Below, piece after piece: positions 23,727 through 29,922 of a stretch of 29,922 nucleotides of DNA (its first letter is position 1; every line of letters begins with the position of its first letter). This stretch comes from Pseudomonadota bacterium (GTDB lineage Bacteria; Myxococcota_A; Polyangia; Haliangiales; Haliangiaceae). The position numbers and the translations under genes were made by a program. The stretch spans positions 1-29,922 of the forward strand of contig JAEYYY010000892.1 of assembly GCA_023430775.1 (NCBI GenBank). The letters run 5' to 3'. The notes beneath the pieces were generated by a model. The model saw nothing but the letters and a program-made list of their open reading frames with translations. It made no database searches and had not been told where the DNA came from.

Positions 23727-24769
23727 GACGCCTCCGTCTTCTCGACGACGCGCGCCGCATAGATCGAGGACGCCATCCGCATGCCCTCGGAGAATGCGAC
23801 CGGACCGACGTCGGCGATCTTGAGGCTCTTCTCGCGACCGTCCACCCAGCCGAGCTGCCCGGTATAGGTCTCGGCGTCGGGACTGTCGGAGCCGATCCAG
23901 TAGCGAGCCTCGGCCGTGGTCTCGCCGTCCCACGTCTTGCACGTCGCGAAGCCGCCGCGAACCTTGTAGCCGAGCTGCCGCGCCTTGCCGATCGCGTGCA
24001 TCAGCATCGCAAACTTGCCGTCCTCGTAGACATCGATCGCAGTCGCCGCCGCGTGCTCCGGCGTCTTGACGTGGGTCTCGCGATGCAGCTGCGCGATGCC
24101 CTGGGTGACGTTCAGCTGGCCGACCAGCTCGCGCCAGGCGTCGAGCTCGGGGATCATGATCGGGTGCGGGATGGCGACTCGATCGGTGGCGAGCCAGCCG
24201 GTCTCGCCATCGAGATCGACGATGCCGACACCCTTCTTCGGGTCGACGCCGCGAAACAGCCCCGCCTTCGCAGGATCGTGCGAACCATCGGCCTTGACCG
24301 CGATCACCACCGCGTTCTCGAGCGGCTTGCGCCACGCGGTGTCTTCCCACACCGCCTGCAGCACCGTGCGCGGCACGGCGAGCGAGCGCAACATCCACAG
24401 CTCGACGGTCGCGACACACTCGCGCTCGTGCTCGATCAGCCAGTCGCGTAGCGCCTCCAGCTGATCGGCGACATCACCATCGCGGATCTCCTTGGGCACC
24501 GACGCCAGCCGCTTGCCCTTGCCGCGCGCGGCGAGCTTGTTGCCATCGAGGGTGAGCTGATAGCCGTTGCCCGCGTCGATCCACGCGGTGCCCGCGTCGT
24601 CGATCGTGGCCTGGACCGCGCTCGCAGCTTTCGCGGGCTTGGTCGCGGTCTTCGCGAGTGGAGGTGATTTCGGAGTGGGTTTGGCGACGGTCTTCTTCGT
24701 GGCCGCGGCCTTCGCCGGCTTGCTCGACGCGGACTTCGCCTTGGCAGGCGGTTTCTTGGACTTCGCCAT
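23723..24769 (-). CDS. DUF4132 protein with a basic Lys/Ala/Pro tail; first gene of the operon
   Basis: A 348-residue protein. Residues 1-55 are a histone H1-like disordered tail of Lys, Ala, Pro, Ser and Thr. The remainder matches DUF4132: VPKEIRDGDVADQL (about 91-104), a helical ECVATVELWMLRSLAVPRT stretch, WRKPLENAVVIAV, HPIMIPELDAW (202-212) and QLHRE (227-231). DUF4132 is normally the C-terminal domain of MolR/YehI-type proteins of more than 1000 residues; here it stands alone, with the 1598-residue gene after it. The old MolR link to molybdate regulation is weak and should not be applied here. ATG 24769 has a GGGAG 4 nt upstream. The tail could bind nucleic acid or act as a flexible tether. 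Confidence 0.8.
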   Translation of the reverse strand: MAKSKKPPAKAKSASSKPAKAAATKKTVAKPTPKSPPLAKTATKPAKAASAVQATIDDAGTAWIDAGNGYQLTLDGNKLAARGKGKRLASVPKEIRDGDVADQLEALRDWLIEHERECVATVELWMLRSLAVPRTVLQAVWEDTAWRKPLENAVVIAVKADGSHDPAKAGLFRGVDPKKGVGIVDLDGETGWLATDRVAIPHPIMIPELDAWRELVGQLNVTQGIAQLHRETHVKTPEHAAATAIDVYEDGKFAMLMHAIGKARQLGYKVRGGFATCKTWDGETTAEARYWIGSDSPDAETYTGQLGWVDGREKSLKIADVGPVAFSEGMRMASSIYAARVVEKTEAS

Positions 24770-24773
24770 CGGT

Positions 24774-24778
24774 CTCCC
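24774..24778 (-). promoter_or_regulatory. Shine-Dalgarno-like GGGAG of the operon's first gene
   Basis: On the - strand GGGAG is followed by ACCG and then ATG 24769, a 4-nt spacing that is a little short. It is the clearest ribosome-binding site at a gene start in the window, in contrast to the leaderless-looking starts elsewhere. Confidence 0.4.
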
Positions 24779-24791
24779 GACGGGGATGTTG

Positions 24792-24814
24792 TGATCGCCA
24801 GGGCCACGCGATCA
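24792..24814. promoter_or_regulatory. Inverted repeat upstream of the MoxR operon (possible operator)
   Basis: TGATCGC (24792-24798) and GCGATCA (24808-24814) form a perfect 7-bp inverted repeat with a 9-nt spacer, 23-45 nt before ATG 24769. This is where an operator overlapping the promoter would sit, in the 102-nt gap between divergent starts 24769 and 24872. GATCG words are very common in this DNA, so chance is a real alternative. No clear -10/-35 pair is seen on either strand. Confidence 0.3.
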
Positions 24815-24871
24815 ACGCGCTACGCGGGTTTCTCGCAACGCGCGCGCATCGGTCTTGCACCCATCGATCAC

Positions 24872-25057
24872 ATGGTGATCACCCTCGACTCCAACGAAGC
24901 CACGATCGTTCGAGAGATCCTCGCAAGCGCGCTCAAGCAACTCCGCAACGAGAGCGCCCGCGCCGACTCCCACGACTTTCGCGAGCAGCTTCACCAGCGC
25001 GAGCGCGTCGTCGAGCACGTGCTCGAGCAGGTCGCGACGGTGCCGGGCAGCGCCTAG
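24872..25057 (+). CDS. Small conserved-looking helical protein
   Basis: A 61-residue protein starting MVITLDSNEATIVREIL. The pattern, a strand with a hydroxy/acidic turn, an LxxALKQLRNE helix, an aspartate-His-Asp-Phe-Arg-Glu motif (DSHDFREQL) and a C-terminal helix RERVVEHVLEQV, fits a widespread family of about 60-residue uncharacterised proteins with the signature LRxExxxTDSxDFRExLxxRE. Function is unknown. ATG 24872 is chosen because upstream in-frame starts (24791) add an unrelated Arg-rich stretch. It is divergent from the MoxR operon and convergent with the propeller gene, sharing the stop sequence CTAG. Confidence 0.65.
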   Translation: MVITLDSNEATIVREILASALKQLRNESARADSHDFREQLHQRERVVEHVLEQVATVPGSA

Positions 25058-26367
25058 GGGCCCCAGCAGTACATGTAGCCGGAGCCGCCGCCGAACCAGA
25101 TGTGACCGTCCTCGATCGCGGCGCCGGAGTGCGTGCGATCGCCGAGGTGTCCCTTCCAGATCGACTTGCCGGTCGTGGCATCGAGCATCTCGTAGTACTC
25201 GCCGTACGAACCGAACAGCACCTTGCCGTCGACGATCTGCGGCGAGTACCAGCTGCCGTTGCTGATCTTGTACGACCAGTTCTCGTTGCCCGTGGTGCCG
25301 TCGAGGCTGACCACGCGACCGCCGGCGGTGGTGGCGATCACGTTGGTCTCGAACTTCGACGGCGAGCCCCATAGGCCGCCCGATAGCTTCTTGCCCCAGA
25401 TCTGCTTGCCGGTCGCGCGATCGAAGCACATCAGCGTGTGCTTGCCTTCCTCGATGCCGACGTAGAGCTTGTCGCCGACGACCAGCGCCGACGCATCGAT
25501 ATCGAGACCGAGCTTCGGCGTCTTCCACACCAGCTTGCGGTTCTTGAGGTCGTACGCGCGAACGATGCCCTCGAGGTGACCGAAGTAGGCGATGTTGTCG
25601 GCGATCGCGAGCGAGCACTCGATGCCCTCGCTGCCCGGTTCCTCGCCGGAGCCGCGGCCGTACGACTCCTTCCACTCGAGCTTGCCGGTCTCGGCGTCGA
25701 AGCACTTGAGGTCGCCGTCCTCGCCGCCGATGTAGAGCTTGCCGTCGAGGATGCGCGGCGAAGAATCGTTATCGGCCCAGCTCGACCAGTCCCAGATCAG
25801 CTTGCCGTTGCTGGCGTCGATGCAGCGGATGTGATTGTCGACGCCGGGGATGTAGATCCGGTTCTTGTAGAGCGCGGGCGAGCCCTTGAACATCCGATCG
25901 CCGGAGAACACCCAGACCAGCTTGCCGGTCTTGGCTTCCCAGCAGTGGAGGTGCCCGCCGACATCGGCGGCCCACACGTAGTCGCCGTACTTGAGCGTCT
26001 GCCCCGTCCACCCGGTGCCGCTCCAGGTGTGCGGCTTGTTCTGGAACGTGGTCTTGAAGTCCGACATGCGGAACTTCCAGTGCAGCCGGAGGTTCTCGGA
26101 CAGCTTGCCCGAGCCGTAGTACGTGCCCGCGTGGTTGCCGCGGAACTGCCGCATCGATCCGGGGACGGACTCGCTCCCCGTCTGACCATCCCACGCCGGC
26201 AGCTTCGCGATGCTGTCCACGTGATCGGGGTACGGCTTCCTCGTGATCGAGTTCGTCGAGTGCACGACCTTGATCGAGACGTCGGCCGGATCCTTCTTCG
26301 CGAACGAACGAAGCGGCCACGCCGCAGCCCCGGCGGCGGTGAGCTGGAGAAACCTTCGGCGATCCAC
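25054..26367 (-). CDS. Tat-exported PQQ-like beta-propeller protein
   Basis: A 437-residue protein beginning at GTG 26367. The N-terminus MDRRRFLQLTAAGAAAWPLRSFA is a Tat signal peptide (RRRFLQL; cleavage near SFA). After a linker come at least seven PQQ-enzyme-like repeats, each with a C[FW]DAxTGKxxW-type core (for example HCWEAKTGKLVW, RCIDASNGKLIW, KCFDAETGKLEW, AYDLKNRKLVW, CFDRATGKQIW, SLDGTTGNENW, MLDATTGKSIW), so a seven- or eight-bladed propeller in the periplasm or outside. No dehydrogenase catalytic motif is seen and it is shorter than true PQQ dehydrogenases, so a binding or scaffold role, as in BamB-like proteins, is more likely. Tat export suggests folding or cofactor loading before export. 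Confidence 0.85.
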   Translation of the reverse strand: MDRRRFLQLTAAGAAAWPLRSFAKKDPADVSIKVVHSTNSITRKPYPDHVDSIAKLPAWDGQTGSESVPGSMRQFRGNHAGTYYGSGKLSENLRLHWKFRMSDFKTTFQNKPHTWSGTGWTGQTLKYGDYVWAADVGGHLHCWEAKTGKLVWVFSGDRMFKGSPALYKNRIYIPGVDNHIRCIDASNGKLIWDWSSWADNDSSPRILDGKLYIGGEDGDLKCFDAETGKLEWKESYGRGSGEEPGSEGIECSLAIADNIAYFGHLEGIVRAYDLKNRKLVWKTPKLGLDIDASALVVGDKLYVGIEEGKHTLMCFDRATGKQIWGKKLSGGLWGSPSKFETNVIATTAGGRVVSLDGTTGNENWSYKISNGSWYSPQIVDGKVLFGSYGEYYEMLDATTGKSIWKGHLGDRTHSGAAIEDGHIWFGGGSGYMYCWGP

Positions 26368-26440
26368 GCGTGGATTCTCGCGCTGTCTGCGAGCGGCGCC
26401 AGTTGTTTTCGCGCCTATCGACCGGGGCAGATCGCCGCGC

Positions 26441-28261
<1,821 letters not shown>

Positions 28262-28280
28262 TGTAACGAAGCCCGCCGTT

Positions 28281-28286
28281 TTTATA
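28281..28286 (-). promoter_or_regulatory. Candidate -10 box TATAAA of the kinase gene
   Basis: On the - strand TATAAA (28286-28281) lies in a short AT-rich patch (TTATAAAAA) 19 nt before ATG 28261, giving a leader of about 12 nt. A weak TGGAAC (28306-28301) is 14 nt further upstream, too close for a good -35. No Shine-Dalgarno is visible. Confidence 0.4.
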
Positions 28287-28291
28287 AGAGC

Positions 28292-28317
28292 CGATCACGA
28301 GTTCCACGCGGTGATCG
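28292..28317. promoter_or_regulatory. Inverted repeat just upstream of the kinase -10 box
   Basis: CGATCAC (28292-28298) and GTGATCG (28311-28317) form a perfect 7-bp inverted repeat with a 12-nt spacer. It begins 6 nt upstream of the TATAAA box, covering the -35 region, which is a normal place for a dimeric regulator to bind. Confidence 0.35.
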
Positions 28318-28356
28318 CAATGAGTTGTCGGAAGCTGAGCGATCGCGTCACGACAG

Positions 28357-28379
28357 GCACCGTGCATCGCACACGGTGC
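28357..28379. repeat. Perfect 8-bp hairpin in the intergenic region
   Basis: GCACCGTG (28357-28364) and CACGGTGC (28372-28379) flank a 7-nt loop. It lies between the membrane-protein stop and the kinase promoter. No T tract follows on either strand, so it is not a standard intrinsic terminator; it may be an operator or an mRNA 3'-end structure. Confidence 0.4.
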
Positions 28380-28402
28380 GATAGCGCGCCTCGTCGAGAA
28401 AT

Positions 28403-28418
28403 CGCGGTTAGATCCGCG
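28403..28418 (-). terminator. Weak terminator-like hairpin after the membrane-protein gene
   Basis: On the - strand CGCGG-ATCTAA-CCGCG is followed by ATTTCT, 27 nt past the stop of the membrane-protein gene. A 5-bp GC stem and short T-rich tail give only a weak candidate. Confidence 0.3.
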
Positions 28419-28445
28419 GAGGTTTGATGAGACGCGTGCGCGTAC

Positions 28446-29922
28446 TCACACACACACGCCACGGGTTTCCGCACTCCCGCCACGCGGAGATCGTGCCAGC
28501 ACCGACGCGAGCAGCAGCGTGATCAGCATGGCGGCGACGATCGCGAGCTGAGCGACATCGCGATAGGGCCCGTAGAACGTTCCCTGCGCGGTGCACAGGC
28601 CGATCACGATCTCGGCGAGCCGCAGCACGAGGAACACGATGCAGCCGGTGATCGCCAGTGATCGCTGGTCGTGCGCGAGCGATCTCGTGACCAGCGCGAT
28701 CACGACCACGAACGGCAACAAGAACTTCACGAACACGAGCAGCGCACCGAGCACGGTGTGCTCGTTGCCCGCGACGTAGCCGAGCCAGATCTCGAGATTG
28801 CCGAACGCGAGCTTGCCCTCGAACACCAGCGCGAACGCAGCGCGCAGCGCGAGACAGCTCGCGATCGCGGCGAACGCGTGCAGCTTGCCGAGGCGACCGA
28901 CGCGGTCGCACACGATCACGAGTCCGATCAGCGCCGGCACGTCGTGGCCTTGCGTCAGCATGCCGAGCAGGATCGCGGCGCCCCAGCCGAGCTGCGCGAG
29001 CCGACCGCGCCACGCCACCGCGGCGATCGCGCCGGTCGCGATCAGCGCGAACACGGCGATCGCCGGTCGCCCCGTCGCCACGGTCGCGCTCGCCAGCACA
29101 CCGGGCAGGAGCCACAGCCAGCGACGCCCCGTCGCGTCGACGATCGCCGCGGCACTCGCGATCGCGAACGGCGCCACGACCTCGAGCTGCGCGTAGCTCG
29201 CCTGCGGACCGATCCAGTATCCCGCGATCGCGATCGCGACCGCCACGGCGAGTGACCAGCCGTCGCTGCGCTGCCAGGTGGCCGCCGCGGCGACGGCGCC
29301 GATCACCACGACGCCGCGCAGCGCGGCATCGTCGCCGGGCATCGCGAATGCCAGCAGCAGCGCGAACGCGATCCACGGTGCGACGCGCTCGGCTCGACTC
29401 GCTCGCCACACGAAGGGCGCGCAGGCGGCGAGTGCCGCGATCCCGATCCATTTCGGATCGATCGCGAATTCGCGCTTGAGCGCGCTGTTGATGACGCGCT
29501 CGTAGGTGTGGACGAGCAAGGCCGTCGCCTGCGCGATGCCGAGCGCGATCACCGCGAACGTCGTCGGCGCGACGCGGACCTCGCGAAGCCACGGCAACAG
29601 CGGCACCAGCAGCGCGGCGAGCGCGACGACCGCCGCCGGTAACGGCAGGACGAGCGAGCCGGCGGCCGCCGCGATCACGCCGGCCGACAACCAGCGAGCG
29701 TCGATCCGCCCGAGACCGAACAACCACGCGCTCGCCGCGATCATCGCGAAGGCCCACACCAGCGGGATCAGCCAGCGCGACCGCACGCTCGCCAGCCAGT
29801 CGGTCAGCTCGACATCGGGTGGCCGCGGCGCGACGGAGAACTGCTCGGCGTACGCGGTCGCGTAGCGCTCGTGGCGAGCGCGCTCGGAAGCGATCAGCGC
29901 CGCGGTCTGTGCGGCATCGAGC
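28446..29922 (-). CDS. Polytopic membrane protein (5' end beyond window)
   Basis: At least 491 residues; the frame stays open to the right edge, so the true start lies outside. The GTG at 29786 is internal: the 45 codons before it encode an Ala/Glu/Arg-rich helix and PRPPDVELTDWLAS with no stop. After it come roughly a dozen hydrophobic segments rich in Ala, Leu, Ile and Val (for example WLIPLVWAFAMIAASAWLF and VVALAALLVPLLPWL), as in an integral inner-membrane protein. I see no transporter or glycosyltransferase motif and cannot name it; O-antigen-ligase or polymerase-like proteins have a similar texture. The C-terminus is GVCV, encoded by a GT dinucleotide repeat that includes the stop codon. 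Confidence 0.7.
   Translation of the reverse strand, partial: LDAAQTAALIASERARHERYATAYAEQFSVAPRPPDVELTDWLASVRSRWLIPLVWAFAMIAASAWLFGLGRIDARWLSAGVIAAAAGSLVLPLPAAVVALAALLVPLLPWLREVRVAPTTFAVIALGIAQATALLVHTYERVINSALKREFAIDPKWIGIAALAACAPFVWRASRAERVAPWIAFALLLAFAMPGDDAALRGVVVIGAVAAAATWQRSDGWSLAVAVAIAIAGYWIGPQASYAQLEVVAPFAIASAAAIVDATGRRWLWLLPGVLASATVATGRPAIAVFALIATGAIAAVAWRGRLAQLGWGAAILLGMLTQGHDVPALIGLVIVCDRVGRLGKLHAFAAIASCLALRAAFALVFEGKLAFGNLEIWLGYVAGNEHTVLGALLVFVKFLLPFVVVIALVTRSLAHDQRSLAITGCIVFLVLRLAEIVIGLCTAQGTFYGPYRDVAQLAIVAAMLITLLLASVLARSPRGGSAETRGVCV
28447..28457. repeat. Short CA/TG dinucleotide repeat across the end of the membrane-protein gene
   Basis: CACACACACAC at 28447-28457 is GTGTGTGTGTG on the coding strand and encodes the last residues and part of the TGA stop. 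Gain or loss of a unit would change the C-terminal tail. Confidence 0.6.

Noticed and set aside
18930..24419. Longer version of the 1598-residue protein starting near 24419
   Set aside because: The extra N-terminal 230 codons are the out-of-frame DUF4132 gene. GTG 23726 overlaps the DUF4132 stop by GTGA and fits the operon pattern.
28357..28379. Intrinsic terminator at the perfect 8-bp hairpin
   Set aside because: No T tract follows on either strand.

Overview
The window is about 30 kb of very GC-rich DNA with tightly packed genes. The gene content points to Myxococcota (Polyangia / Haliangium- or Kofleria-like): a one-component Ser/Thr kinase with a C-terminal membrane anchor, tandem paralogous lipoproteins, PEGA-repeat and TIGR02996-like proteins, a WGR-domain ligase and a very large MoxR/VWA/SWIM operon. 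The phylum is inferred from gene content. No rRNA, tRNA, CRISPR array or insertion sequence was seen.

Left block (1-9087, all + strand): the end of an unrecognised gene, a TerB-like protein, a two-domain polyphosphate:AMP phosphotransferase, two tandem paralogous lipoproteins, an FMN-dependent alpha-hydroxy-acid oxidase, a TIGR02996/leucine-rich-like protein, a WGR plus ATP-dependent DNA ligase fusion, and a secreted two-repeat PEGA protein. Gaps are 0-20 nt. Several starts have a -10-like TANNNT hexamer 6-8 nt upstream and no usable Shine-Dalgarno, which suggests leaderless transcripts. Middle block (9084-11544): a NadR/AAA_28-type P-loop protein (-), a lipoprotein (+) and a metallo-beta-lactamase-fold hydrolase (-).

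Central operon (24769 to 11560, - strand, about 13.2 kb): DUF4132 protein, a 1598-residue protein of unknown function, a MoxR-type AAA+ ATPase, a 129-residue unknown protein, a 1383-residue DUF5682-VWA fusion, and a SWIM zinc-finger protein. Every junction is a 1-4 nt start/stop overlap, so the set looks translationally coupled. It matches the logic of the uncharacterised E. coli yehI-yehL-yehM-yehP-yehQ cluster, with extra components and a YehM-YehP-like fusion. It is the strongest candidate here for a poorly described system: a MoxR ATPase with its VWA partner, probably remodelling or activating a target. The DUF5682 half is interrupted by a Lys/Pro/Ala-rich insert of about 200 residues. That insert contains a 144-bp palindromic repeat with perfect 20-bp arms, exactly 48 codons long and read in frame.

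Right block (24872-29922): a 61-residue small protein (+), then on the - strand a Tat-exported PQQ-like beta-propeller protein, a membrane-anchored Ser/Thr kinase with an HHD instead of HRD catalytic loop, and a polytopic membrane protein that runs off the right edge. Three convergent gene pairs have stop codons that overlap or lie 2 nt apart, leaving no room for an intergenic terminator.
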